Part shown: positions 7,105-15,655 of the stretch, one piece after another
Numbering within the stretch: the first letter of the stretch is position 1
Layout: each line of letters begins with the position of its first letter
NCBI RefSeq assembly: GCF_004217115.1
Contig: NZ_SHKN01000001.1
Coordinates: 2,545,781-2,609,780 of the forward strand
Source of the DNA: Ancylomarina subtilis
GTDB lineage: Bacteria; Bacteroidota; Bacteroidia; Bacteroidales; Marinifilaceae
Direction: 5' to 3'
Length of the DNA stretch: 64,000 nucleotides
The notes under the pieces: generated by a model
Database searches by the model: none
What the model was told of the DNA's origin: nothing
Seen by the model: only the letters and a program-made list of their open reading frames with translations
Translations under genes and position numbers: made by a program

Positions 7105-8469
7105 ATGCGAGTACATTTTATTGCCATTGGCGGAGCTGCTATGCACAATCTGGCGCTTGCCCTACACAAAAAAGGATTTAAGGTTTCAGGATCAGATGAT
7201 GAAATATTTGACCCTTCGAAAAGTCGATTGGAAAAATACGGTTTGCTCCCTGAAGAATGGGGCTGGTTTCCAAACAAAATTACATCAGATATTGACGCCA
7301 TCATTTTAGGCATGCATGCCAGAATTGATAACCCCGAACTACTAAAAGCAAAAGAACTGGGGCTAAAAATCTACTCATACCCGGAATACATCTACGAACA
7401 AACCAAGGACAAAACCCGCGTTGTGATTGGCGGATCACATGGCAAAACGACCACCACATCGATGATTATGCATGTTTTAAAGTGCAATCAGATCGACTTT
7501 GATTATATGGTTGGAGCGCAAATAGAAGGCTTTGACACCATGGTAAAACTCAGTGAAGATGCAAAGATCGCTGTTTTCGAAGGAGACGAATACCTCGCCT
7601 CGCCTATCGATCCTCGTCCGAAATTCCATCTCTATCACCCGCATATTGCTCTGTTGACTGGTATTGCATGGGATCATATCAATGTCTTTCCTACCTTCGA
7701 AAACTACTTAAGTCAATTCGAGACCTTCATCAACTTTATTAAACCTGGTGGTAGCCTCATCTATTTTGAAAACGATCAGCATATTGCTAAGATGGTTCAA
7801 AAGAAAAGAGATGACATCTCATACAGACCTTACAAGTCGCACCCCCACAAAGTGGATAATGGCATCAGTTCATTAATTACAAAAAATGGCGAGTTTGAAT
7901 TATCAATCTTTGGCGAACACAATCTCCAAAACCTACAAGGGGCCTACCTAATCTGCAAGGAATTAGGTCTAAGTGACGAGCAATTTTATTCCTCGATAAA
8001 AAGTTTTGGAGGAGCAGCCAAACGTTTACAAAAATTAGCCCAAAACAAACAGACCATCGTTTATCAGGATTTTGCCCACTCGCCTTCTAAACTTGAAGCC
8101 ACGACCCAAGCTGTGAAAAATCAGTTTCCTGACAGAAAGCTTATTGCCTGTATGGAACTTCACACATTCAGTAGTTTGAAAGAAGAGTTTCTGCCTGAAT
8201 ACAATGGCAGCATGTCATTTGCAGATGTTGCCATGGTATATTTCAACCCCAAAACAGTTGAACACAAAAAATTGACACCCATCACCATTCAACAGGTTCA
8301 AGAAGCATTTGGCGGCGATAACTTGAAAGTTTATACGGACTCTCAAGTTTTATTAACAGATTTAATGCAATTAAACTTCGAAAAAACGAATCTCCTTCTA
8401 ATGAGCTCTGGCAACTTTTCCGGTTTAAACCTAAAAGAAGTCGCTGATAAAATTATCATGAAGGCATAA
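7105..8469 (+). CDS. mpl: Mur ligase family protein, probably UDP-MurNAc:murein-peptide ligase (Mpl-like)
   Basis: A 454-aa ATP-dependent ligase of the MurC/Mpl group. It has the N-terminal nucleotide-binding start MRVHFIAIGG, the P-loop GGSHGKTTTT (109-118), the EGDEYL motif that binds metal and phosphate, and the GIAWDHINVF segment before the C-terminal ligase domain. In Mpl, the recycled tripeptide L-Ala-D-Glu-meso-DAP is joined to UDP-MurNAc. The sequence looks closer to Mpl than to a second MurC, but I cannot exclude a MurC paralogue. The frame is open from 7069, but the family begins at MRVHF, so ATG 7105 is chosen. A terminator follows. Confidence 0.77.
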   Translation: MRVHFIAIGGAAMHNLALALHKKGFKVSGSDDEIFDPSKSRLEKYGLLPEEWGWFPNKITSDIDAIILGMHARIDNPELLKAKELGLKIYSYPEYIYEQTKDKTRVVIGGSHGKTTTTSMIMHVLKCNQIDFDYMVGAQIEGFDTMVKLSEDAKIAVFEGDEYLASPIDPRPKFHLYHPHIALLTGIAWDHINVFPTFENYLSQFETFINFIKPGGSLIYFENDQHIAKMVQKKRDDISYRPYKSHPHKVDNGISSLITKNGEFELSIFGEHNLQNLQGAYLICKELGLSDEQFYSSIKSFGGAAKRLQKLAQNKQTIVYQDFAHSPSKLEATTQAVKNQFPDRKLIACMELHTFSSLKEEFLPEYNGSMSFADVAMVYFNPKTVEHKKLTPITIQQVQEAFGGDNLKVYTDSQVLLTDLMQLNFEKTNLLLMSSGNFSGLNLKEVADKIIMKA

Positions 8470-8499
8470 ACGACTCAGTCTTGATACGAATAATAGTGG

Positions 8500-8530
8500 G
8501 AGGTGCTAAAAACGGCACCTCTTATTTTTA
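8500..8530 (+). terminator. intrinsic terminator after the Mur ligase gene
   Basis: GAGGTGC (8500-8506) pairs with GCACCTC (8515-8521) and is followed by TTATTTTTA. Confidence 0.8.
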
Positions 8531-8764
8531 TCCTGCTTTTATGATTGATCTAAATTCTTCAAACATTGATGGTCCTACCACAAACAAAGGTCTTCTTACT
8601 TAATCTCTAAAAGTATTCCAACATCTCTTATGTCAGAATTAAGTACAACTGATAGTGATAACAGCACTCTGTACTCAATTTATAAAAAATCAAAAAGGAC
8701 GCTAAATACCAGACTGTTAGAAAAAACAGTTAAAAAACATAGAGAATATTTCTCTAGATATACT

Positions 8765-8772
8765 TACATTTG
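8765..8772 (+). promoter_or_regulatory. upp promoter -7 box TACATTTG
   Basis: Exact TAnnTTTG match 28 bases before ATG 8801. It lies inside the open frame that extends upstream of upp, so it supports 8801, rather than 8630, as the start. Confidence 0.6.
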
Positions 8773-8800
8773 CGCTCAGCTAATTTTTAAATACGACATC

Positions 8801-9451
8801 ATGGTGCATACTATTGGGGACAACAATTCCCTTTTCAACCAATTTATAGCTGAAATTCGCGACGTAAATGTTCAAAACGATCCTTTACGATTCAGAAGAA
8901 ACCTAGAAAGAGTAGGTGAAATCTTTGCTTATGAAATCAGCAAAACTTTTAATTACTCTGAAAAAGACGTTCAAACGCCACTTGGAACTGCAAAAATGAA
9001 TCTTCCTGAAGATGAAGTTGTGGTTGCTTCTATCCTTAGAGCGGGTTTACCATTACACAATGGCCTGTTAAACTACTTTGATCGTTCAGAAAATGCTTTC
9101 ATTTCAGCTTACCGTAAGTATAACGAAAAGGGTGAATTCGAGATTAAGTTCGAGTACATTTCATCTCCTTCTATCGATGGGAAAGTTGTTATTTTAGCTG
9201 ATCCTATGCTTGCTACTGGTTCATCAATGGAATTAGCTTACAAAGCTTTATTCACCAAAGGAACACCTAAGCATGTACACATTGTATCCGTTATTGCAAG
9301 TGCTGAAGGAGTTGAATTTGTGAAAGAAAAACTTGCCGGAGAGAATATTACACTTTGGATGGGAGCTATCGATCCAGAATTGAACTCAAAATCGTACATT
9401 GTTCCAGGTTGTGGTGATGCCGGCGATTTAGCTTTTGGTGCAAAACTATAA
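8801..9451 (+). CDS. upp: uracil phosphoribosyltransferase
   Basis: Converts uracil and PRPP to UMP in pyrimidine salvage. The 216-aa product from ATG 8801 has the PRPP-binding loop VVILADPMLATGSSMELA and the uracil-binding C-terminal GCGDAGDLAFG, both hallmarks of UPRT. ATG 8630 would add 57 residues with no family counterpart; an exact promoter box within that extension makes 8801 the better start. The gene is monocistronic, with its own promoter and a strong terminator. Confidence 0.93.
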   Translation: MVHTIGDNNSLFNQFIAEIRDVNVQNDPLRFRRNLERVGEIFAYEISKTFNYSEKDVQTPLGTAKMNLPEDEVVVASILRAGLPLHNGLLNYFDRSENAFISAYRKYNEKGEFEIKFEYISSPSIDGKVVILADPMLATGSSMELAYKALFTKGTPKHVHIVSVIASAEGVEFVKEKLAGENITLWMGAIDPELNSKSYIVPGCGDAGDLAFGAKL

Positions 9452-9472
9452 GAAAAATCATTTATCAGATAT

Positions 9473-9507
9473 AAAAAAAGACCTGCAAATTGCAGGTCTT
9501 TTTTTAT
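9473..9507. terminator. bidirectional terminator between upp and ctp
   Basis: GACCTGCAA (9480-9488) pairs with TTGCAGGTC (9490-9498), flanked by A7 on the left and T8 on the right. It can stop upp (plus) and ctp (minus). Confidence 0.9.
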
Positions 9508-9530
9508 ATCTCAACACAAGCTCTTCAAGC

Positions 9531-11189
9531 CTATTTTTTTAATATCTCTTTATATTTCTGATGATCCTTGAGCGTATTCATTGCTTCTTTTAAAACCTTA
9601 TCATCACGAAGTGCATACAAGATTCCTCCGGTTTGATATTGGTATCGCTTCACAATTTCATGTGCCAGGAGAGTCTTAATCTCTTTTTCAAACATATTCA
9701 AGTCGCGATCAAGATTTGGAGTCAATTTCGCCGTTATATGGTCAAACTCTTCCTCTGCTATCTTAAAATATTTTTCCTCTTTTGCGGCCTTTTTAAGTGC
9801 TTCTAAAATTTCTGTACTTTCTGATTCATATTCAAATTTTTCCGCTTTCAAAAACTGCTTAAAATCTTCATAATCTTCATCTGAAATCTCAAAAGAAGTC
9901 GCATCTGCAATCTCAGAATGCTTATTGGCATAAAGTGTTGCGTAATCGAAGATCTTGAACTTGCGAATTAAACCAACCGACAAGCTGCTATACAGATCAA
10001 GATCAACTTTCACATCTGGCAGAATACCCCCTCCGTCACGAACAATACGTCCATTTTTGGTTTTAAACTCGCTAATAAGCGTATCAGGTACTTTCCCTAC
10101 ACTCCCATCTTTATTTCGATGGGTATAATCCAATGCTTGAATACATCTTCCACTTGGAATATAATACTTTGCTGTTGTAACCTTCAACTTTGAGTTATAG
10201 CTTAAATTACGAGTTGTCTGTACAAGCCCTTTCCCAAAGGTGCGTTGCCCAACAATCACACCTCTGTCTAAATCCTGAATAGCCCCTGAAACAATTTCAG
10301 ATGCCGAAGCCGACCCTCTACTAACAAGAACAGCGATTGGAATATCAGTATCCATAGGAACTTTCTCTGCTTTATAGTCTTTATCCCACTGGCTGACTTT
10401 TCCTTTTGTACTGACAATACTTTCACCCTTGGCAACAAAAAGATTAACAATATCAACTGCTTGATCCAATAAGCCCCCTGGGTTACCTCTCAAGTCAAGA
10501 ATAATTGATTTTGCGTGCTGCTCCTCTAATTCACGTAAAGCATTTCTAACTTCACCGGCCGCCTTATTGGTGAACTGATTCAAATTGATATAACCAATTG
10601 AATCCTCCAGCATCCCATGATAAGGAACCGATTTTAATTGAATTTCAGCTCGAACAACCTCTTTTTCAATCAACTTATCCACACCCGGACGACGAATCTT
10701 AATGGTAAGTGGCATGTTAGCCTGACCTTTCAGAAGATTGCTAACATCAGCTGTTTCCTTTTTATCGATTTTAATCCCATTAATCTCAACAAATATATCA
10801 CCCGCCTTTAGGCCTGCTTTATCTGCGGGAAGATCCTTATATGGTTCAGCAACAATAATATCATCCCCATGCTTACTGATTAATGATCCAATTCCAGCAT
10901 ACTCGCCCGTTGTCATCAACTTAAAATCTTCCATTTCAGACTCCGGAATATAGGTTGTATACGGATCAAGAGATGCAAGCATAGCATCCATACTTTTTTT
11001 AATCAGATCACCAGCATCAATCTCATCAACATAAAACATATTTAGCTCTCTAAAAAGAGTATGATAAATGTTTAGATTCTTACTGATTTCGAAATTCTTT
11101 TCGTCCCTGTTGAATCCATAAAAAGCCCCACTACAAAAGAGTATGGCAGCCAACATTATCAGGATTCCTTTCTTCTTAAATACCTTCAT
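9531..11189 (-). CDS. S41 family C-terminal processing peptidase
   Basis: A 552-aa envelope serine protease of the Ctp/Prc family that trims C termini of exported proteins. It has an N-terminal hydrophobic signal or anchor (8-25), a PDZ domain (about 90-170, with GIGSLISKHGDDIIV and AGLKAGD), then the S41 core with LDLRGNPGGLLDQAV (231-245), the catalytic serine motif GSASASEIVSGA (292-303) and the catalytic lysine Lys320 in TFGKGLVQ. A helical C-terminal extension (about 420-552) is typical of Bacteroidota members. An exact promoter box lies at 11322-11315. Natural substrates are unknown. Confidence 0.9.
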   Translation of the reverse strand: MKVFKKKGILIMLAAILFCSGAFYGFNRDEKNFEISKNLNIYHTLFRELNMFYVDEIDAGDLIKKSMDAMLASLDPYTTYIPESEMEDFKLMTTGEYAGIGSLISKHGDDIIVAEPYKDLPADKAGLKAGDIFVEINGIKIDKKETADVSNLLKGQANMPLTIKIRRPGVDKLIEKEVVRAEIQLKSVPYHGMLEDSIGYINLNQFTNKAAGEVRNALRELEEQHAKSIILDLRGNPGGLLDQAVDIVNLFVAKGESIVSTKGKVSQWDKDYKAEKVPMDTDIPIAVLVSRGSASASEIVSGAIQDLDRGVIVGQRTFGKGLVQTTRNLSYNSKLKVTTAKYYIPSGRCIQALDYTHRNKDGSVGKVPDTLISEFKTKNGRIVRDGGGILPDVKVDLDLYSSLSVGLIRKFKIFDYATLYANKHSEIADATSFEISDEDYEDFKQFLKAEKFEYESESTEILEALKKAAKEEKYFKIAEEEFDHITAKLTPNLDRDLNMFEKEIKTLLAHEIVKRYQYQTGGILYALRDDKVLKEAMNTLKDHQKYKEILKK

Positions 11190-11314
11190 ATTTCGAGATT
11201 TGAATTTGTAGATTTCTATAAGTGAATTCAGATGTTTAAATAGCAGGTGCCAAGAACAATTTTACAAAATATTCACCAAACATCTAATTCCACAGCTTCT
11301 GAGCAGCTGTAAGT

Positions 11315-11322
11315 CAAAGATA
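11315..11322 (-). promoter_or_regulatory. ctp promoter -7 box TATCTTTG
   Basis: Exact TAnnTTTG match on the minus strand, about 120 bases upstream of the ctp start codon. Confidence 0.4.
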
Positions 11323-11628
11323 GAAAATATGATTAAAGCTTGGGGTTTTTATTAACATTTATTAATGATGCTGATAATGATACTAAAGTTAAAGGGAAAT
11401 TTTCGCTACCATCCTACTAAACAAAAACTTAGCTCCCTTATCATGTGAAAGTTAATTTTCATCAAACAAATGAATAAATAATCTTTCAACATTCAATTTC
11501 AAATAAATACCCGAAAGTCTTATACTTAAAGGGCTCAGGTAGAAACGCCCATCACAAACAAGCCCTAAACACCCAATTCTCAGACAATTATATTTTGAAA
11601 ACTCAAATATATTGCCTAACTTTTTTCT

Positions 11629-11739
11629 AGAATTGGATCATTATCTAATTCTTTGGGTTAGTATTTATTAACTCCTTACTTGTTCGGAAGTTAATAACGG
11701 TTAGTGGTTACAAAGCGATGAAGTTTCTTCATCGCTTTG
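11629..11739 (+). ncRNA. candidate structured RNA or lpxK leader (three stem-loops)
   Basis: Three stem-loops in 111 bases: AGAATTGGAT/ATCTAATTCT (11629-11638 with 11643-11652, one G-T pair); TTATTAACT/AGTTAATAA (11665-11673 with 11689-11697); and a perfect 13-bp stem CAAAGCGATGAAG/CTTCATCGCTTTG (11711-11723 with 11727-11739). The heptamer GGTTAGT occurs around 11656 and again near 11699. The last stem lacks a U-tract, so it is not a simple terminator. It matches no RNA family I recognise. It could be a small RNA or the 5' leader of lpxK, 76 bases downstream. Strand is assumed from lpxK. Confidence 0.3.
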
Positions 11740-11815
11740 GTACTTTATAACAGTCTGCAATATTTTTCACTAGAAATAACTAATTTTAGGGCAAATTAAT
11801 TCTGATAATTAATCT

Positions 11816-12904
11816 ATGCACAGCCTTCTTTCTTATCTCAAATATTTCCTTTTCCCCTTTAGTCTCATTTATGCAGTCATCCTTTCGGTTCGAAATTTAA
11901 TGTTTGATTGCGGCTATTTAAAATCTAAATCATTCGATTTGCCAATTATTTCTGTTGGGAATATTTCTGTTGGAGGTACGGGTAAAACACCACACACTGA
12001 ATACCTCATCAAACTTTTGCAAGACAAATACCGCTTGGCCAGTTTAAGTCGAGGTTATAAACGTCAATCGAAAGGTTTTGTATTAGCAGATCAAAACTCG
12101 AATTCACACGATTTGGGTGATGAGCCGATGCAAATGAATCGAAAGTTTCCAAAACTGAATGTTGCTGTTGATGCCGATAGAGTTAATGGGGTTAAAGAAC
12201 TCCTCTCTGCTAAAAGAAATCTAAAATTGGATTGCATTCTCCTTGATGATGCCTACCAACACAGGTATATTAAACCCGGCTTATCTATTCTACTGATCGA
12301 TTACAATCGCCCCATTACAACTGATTTTGTAATGCCCATGGGACGCCTTAGGGAAAGATCAGCCGGAAAGAAAAGGGCAGATATTATCATTGTAAGTAAG
12401 TGTCCGGCTAATTTAAGCCAGTCTGAAGCCGAAAAATTGAAAAAAGAAATCAGACCTCTTCCACATCAAAAGTTGTACTTTACCTGTCTGGATTATGCTC
12501 CCATAGAGTCTGTATTTAATGCCGATACTGAAACCCAAAGCTTAAGTGATTCGAAAAAAGAATCATTGGGCATTGTTCTGGTTACAGGGATTGCAAATCC
12601 TTCTCCTCTGAGAAAGTATTTGAAGCATTTTTGTTCTGAATTCGATGAAATTCAATTTCCGGATCATTACACATTTAAAGACAAAGATCTTGATCAGATC
12701 GAGAACACATTCAATCAGCTTAAAGCAAAAAATAAAATCATTATCACCACAGAAAAAGACGCTGTTCGCTTTCTGGATATGTCGATAAAATCAAATGTTC
12801 TCAAAGAAAACATGGCTTATATTCCTCTGCAAATCAAATTCCTGAATCAGACAAACACCATTTTTGACCAACAAATCACGGAATTTGTAGAGAGTTACAA
12901 TTAA
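11816..12904 (+). CDS. lpxK: tetraacyldisaccharide 4'-kinase
   Basis: LpxK phosphorylates the 4' position of the lipid A disaccharide at the inner face of the inner membrane. The 362-aa protein has an N-terminal hydrophobic segment (about 6-26), the P-loop SVGGTGKTP (51-59), the LSRGYKRQSKGF segment, LLDDAYQH (a conserved acidic motif) and the C-terminal TTEKDAVRF, all typical of the family. The start codon precedes the membrane segment. It appears to be transcribed alone; no exact promoter box was found, and three stem-loops precede it. Confidence 0.93.
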   Translation: MHSLLSYLKYFLFPFSLIYAVILSVRNLMFDCGYLKSKSFDLPIISVGNISVGGTGKTPHTEYLIKLLQDKYRLASLSRGYKRQSKGFVLADQNSNSHDLGDEPMQMNRKFPKLNVAVDADRVNGVKELLSAKRNLKLDCILLDDAYQHRYIKPGLSILLIDYNRPITTDFVMPMGRLRERSAGKKRADIIIVSKCPANLSQSEAEKLKKEIRPLPHQKLYFTCLDYAPIESVFNADTETQSLSDSKKESLGIVLVTGIANPSPLRKYLKHFCSEFDEIQFPDHYTFKDKDLDQIENTFNQLKAKNKIIITTEKDAVRFLDMSIKSNVLKENMAYIPLQIKFLNQTNTIFDQQITEFVESYN

Positions 12905-12998
12905 AAGCTGATTTTAATAAAGGCTCATTGGAAAAGGAAGCTTATCTAAAATAACAGCCCTCTGGCTTTGAAATATTTAATAAATCAAAACTCTTTCT

Positions 12999-13006
12999 TA
13001 GCTTTG
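12999..13006 (+). promoter_or_regulatory. dapD promoter -7 box TAGCTTTG
   Basis: Exact TAnnTTTG match 108 bases upstream of the dapD start codon. The predicted leader of about 100 bases contains the dyad at 13049-13070. Confidence 0.5.
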
Positions 13007-13048
13007 TCGAAATTAATCAAAATTTAGACAAGCTTCTTGAACTATAGC

Positions 13049-13070
13049 GTAATACAAAACCAAGTATTAC
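13049..13070. repeat. inverted repeat in the dapD leader
   Basis: GTAATAC (13049-13055) and GTATTAC (13064-13070) flank an 8-base spacer just downstream of the predicted transcription start. It may be an operator or a small RNA hairpin; no regulator is known. Confidence 0.35.
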
Positions 13071-13114
13071 ACTGGTGAATCATCATCGAGTTGAAGGACT
13101 AAAAACAAGTAAAC

Positions 13115-13933
13115 ATGTACGAAAATTTAAAGCAAAGCATCGAAGCTGCCTGGGAAGACAGAAGTCTTTTGAAGACCCCTGAAGTTCAGGAAAATATTAA
13201 CACCATTATTGAATTGCTTGACAAAGGCACATTACGAACAGCCGAGCCTGTTGAAAATGGTTGGCAAGTGAACGAATGGGTTAAAAAAGCTGTCATCCTG
13301 TATTTTCCAATTCGCAAAATGGAAACCATTGAAGTAGGCCCTTTCGAATTCCACGATAAAATGGCTCTTAAAACCAATTATGCAGAGCTGGGTGTACGTG
13401 TTGTTCCTCACGCTGTATCACGTTACGGTGCATTCCTAGCCCGCGATGTGGTTATGATGCCTTCGTATGTGAATATTGGTGCTTACGTTGATGAAGGGAC
13501 CATGGTTGACACCTGGGCAACAGTTGGTTCATGCGCACAAATTGGCAAACATGTACACTTGAGTGGTGGCGTGGGCATTGGTGGTGTTTTAGAGCCAATT
13601 CAAGCTGCACCAGTGATTATCGAAGATAACTGTTTCATTGGATCACGCTGCATTGTGGTTGAAGGCGTACATCTTGAAAAAGAAGTGGTTCTGGGAGCAA
13701 ATGTTGTTCTTACAAAATCGACTAAAATTATTGATGTAACCGGTGAAGAACCCGTAGAGTATGATGGTTTTGTACCAGCTCGTTCAGTTGTGATTCCAGG
13801 TACCAGAACCAAGAAGTTCCCTGCCGGCGAATATCAGGTTCCTTGTGCCCTTATCATCGGAAAACGAAAAGCTTCAACCGATCTTAAAACATCATTGAAC
13901 GACGCTCTGCGTGAGTACGATGTTGCCGTATAA
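13115..13933 (+). CDS. dapD: 2,3,4,5-tetrahydropyridine-2,6-dicarboxylate N-succinyltransferase
   Basis: DapD uses succinyl-CoA in the lysine/diaminopimelate pathway and so supplies meso-DAP to peptidoglycan. The 272-aa protein has a helical N-terminal domain (to about 100) and a left-handed beta-helix of hexapeptide repeats (about 105-200, including MMPSYVNIGAYVDEGTMVDTW and GSCAQIGKHVHLSGGVGIGG), followed by the family C terminus. Length and motifs are normal. The threonylcarbamoyl synthase gene follows after 18 bases and is probably co-transcribed. Confidence 0.95.
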   Translation: MYENLKQSIEAAWEDRSLLKTPEVQENINTIIELLDKGTLRTAEPVENGWQVNEWVKKAVILYFPIRKMETIEVGPFEFHDKMALKTNYAELGVRVVPHAVSRYGAFLARDVVMMPSYVNIGAYVDEGTMVDTWATVGSCAQIGKHVHLSGGVGIGGVLEPIQAAPVIIEDNCFIGSRCIVVEGVHLEKEVVLGANVVLTKSTKIIDVTGEEPVEYDGFVPARSVVIPGTRTKKFPAGEYQVPCALIIGKRKASTDLKTSLNDALREYDVAV

Positions 13934-13951
13934 TTATTATCTGATAGAAAG

Positions 13952-14515
13952 ATGCATAACGATATAAAACAAGCTTTAGAGGTCCTTAAAAAAGGAGGCG
14001 TAATTCTTTACCCAACCGATACGATTTGGGGTATTGGCTGCGATGCAACCAATGTGGAAGCTGTAAAAAGGGTGTACCAAATAAAGCAACGCGAGGATTC
14101 AAAGTCGATGTTGGTTCTAATGGAAAACCCAAACCGCATAAGCTCCTATGTTGATGAAGTTCCGGAGATTGCTTTGGATTTAATTGAAGTTGCAGAAAAG
14201 CCAACTACAATTATCTATTCAGGTGCCAAAAACCTTGCTAAAAATCTAATAAACTCAGATGGAAGTATTGGTATTCGAATTACTGAAGAAGCCTTTACGC
14301 AGCAGTTGATCCAACGCTTTCGCAAGCCAATTGTATCTACTTCGGCAAATATTAGCGGTGAGAAACCTGCACAAAATTTCACCGAAATCAATCAGGATAT
14401 TATCGACGCGGTTGATTATGTGGTTGAATACCGTCAGAATGAAATGACAAAAGCTCAGGCATCAAGTATTATCAAAATTGGAGCCGATTGGGGGATTCAG
14501 ATCATACGGGAATAA
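13952..14515 (+). CDS. L-threonylcarbamoyladenylate synthase (Sua5/YciO/YrdC family)
   Basis: Makes threonylcarbamoyl-AMP from threonine, bicarbonate and ATP, the first step of t6A37 tRNA modification. The 187-aa protein is the single-domain YrdC type. It shows LYPTDTIWGIGCDA, the KQR (KxR) motif at about 47-49 and STSANISG in the nucleotide pocket. It lacks the C-terminal Sua5 domain, as in TsaC/YrdC-type enzymes. It follows dapD by 18 bases and is followed by a strong terminator. Confidence 0.88.
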   Translation: MHNDIKQALEVLKKGGVILYPTDTIWGIGCDATNVEAVKRVYQIKQREDSKSMLVLMENPNRISSYVDEVPEIALDLIEVAEKPTTIIYSGAKNLAKNLINSDGSIGIRITEEAFTQQLIQRFRKPIVSTSANISGEKPAQNFTEINQDIIDAVDYVVEYRQNEMTKAQASSIIKIGADWGIQIIRE

Positions 14516-14540
14516 GGCATGCCCGAAAAATAAAAAAAAC

Positions 14541-14576
14541 AACAAGCCCTTAACTTTCAAAAGTTAAGGGCTTGTT
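14541..14576. terminator. bidirectional terminator between the dapD operon and the lipid kinase gene
   Basis: A very long perfect stem: AACAAGCCCTTAACTTT (14541-14557) with its inverse at 14560-14576. An A-tract to the left (14532-14539) gives a U-run on the minus strand. Confidence 0.85.
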
Positions 14577-14601
14577 ACTTGATGTAAATATCAAACTTAA
14601 A

Positions 14602-15474
14602 TCAATTCATTTTAACGACTTTAATTCTGCGTTTTAAAAGAGAAACATTCAAATCTTGAGTCATTGCCATAGGTTCTCCATCAAGGTGATAGGTTTTTGA
14701 ATTCGACTGGATATTCAGTTCACTCGCTCTTAAATAGGTCATATATTTTGAATTCTTAAGCTTACCTGTAAACATCTTGTAAACCAAAATTGGAGATAAA
14801 ATCAATGGGTATTTCTTCATCAGCACCACCTCTAACAAACCATCGTCGTATTTTGCCTCGGGTGCAATAATGGCATTATTCCCAAACTGCCTTGTATTAG
14901 CCAAATAGATTCCCCAAAAATTTCCAGTAAGCTTAACCTGCCCTAAAGAAAGTTCAACGGCAATCGGCTTATAAGAAAAAAGGCCTTTTAAAGTACAGTA
15001 GATATATTTCTTAAGCCCACGAAACTTACTCCCATCAAAGAGGGACGCGACATGACTATCGAAACCCAAGCCGGCCACATTTATAGAATAATCATTATTG
15101 ATCTTTGCAATATCAACCTCACGAATTTCCCCTTTTAGCATATTGCCAATAAGCTGTTCAACATTGTTTGTAAAACCCAGTTCTCTGGCAAATCCATTCC
15201 CCGATCCGTTAGGCAAAACAGCTAAAACGAGCTCATCATTGGCGACCAGATGTTTTAGAGTACAATTCACGCTACCATCTCCACCACAAATGACAACAAT
15301 CTTATAATTCTTTATCTTATCGATAAAAAGATCATGAAACTCCTGAAGACTTTGGGTTAAAACATAATCGATATCATGCCCACTATTTTTTATTTGCCTG
15401 ATAATACTATCTGGCTTCTGCTTTCCAGAATTTGGGTTGATAACAAAAAGGATATCACGAGCTTCGATTTGCAT
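14602..15474 (-). CDS. diacylglycerol/lipid kinase family protein
   Basis: A 290-aa ATP-dependent lipid kinase of the DagK/YegS/LCB5 superfamily. Visible motifs are NPNSGK (13-18), the nucleotide-binding GGDGS (64-68), PNGSGNGFARELG (88-100) and a C-terminal LDGEPM segment. These soluble, membrane-associated enzymes phosphorylate diacylglycerol, sphingoid bases or related lipids; the substrate here cannot be told from sequence. Start at ATG 15474, directly before the conserved beta strand. Its operon position is unclear: the next minus gene ends 181 bases upstream. Confidence 0.87.
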   Translation of the reverse strand: MQIEARDILFVINPNSGKQKPDSIIRQIKNSGHDIDYVLTQSLQEFHDLFIDKIKNYKIVVICGGDGSVNCTLKHLVANDELVLAVLPNGSGNGFARELGFTNNVEQLIGNMLKGEIREVDIAKINNDYSINVAGLGFDSHVASLFDGSKFRGLKKYIYCTLKGLFSYKPIAVELSLGQVKLTGNFWGIYLANTRQFGNNAIIAPEAKYDDGLLEVVLMKKYPLILSPILVYKMFTGKLKNSKYMTYLRASELNIQSNSKTYHLDGEPMAMTQDLNVSLLKRRIKVVKMN

Positions 15475-15655
15475 GGAACTGTTTTTAATTCAAAATATTG
15501 GGACTCAAACCCTCCTTGACATAGACAGAAGGGGCTTGTCTATTGACAATCAAGGCCAAAAATAAAAGATTTTTCAATTAAGTCAAGCTCAATTGGCTAA
15601 TAAGAAATTTTAAACGGAAAATGAGATGCTTCTGCAGATTGGGATCGTAACGTAC

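Larger units (their letters stand above)
8470..8800. other. mpl-upp intergenic stretch: terminator and upp promoter only
   Basis: 331 bases. It holds the terminator at 8500-8530 and the upp promoter box at 8765-8772. The upp frame is open upstream to an ATG at 8630, but the promoter inside that extension and the lack of family similarity argue against it being coding. Nothing else was seen. Confidence 0.6.
11190..11815. other. 626-base gene-free stretch between ctp and lpxK
   Basis: Divergent intergenic region with no credible open frame. It carries the ctp promoter box (11315-11322) and three successive stem-loops at 11629-11739, annotated separately. The middle part (about 11330-11620) is AT-rich and I see nothing in it. 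Confidence 0.6.

Noticed and set aside
8630-8800. N-terminal extension of upp
   Set aside because: The 57 residues have no family similarity, and an exact promoter box lies inside.
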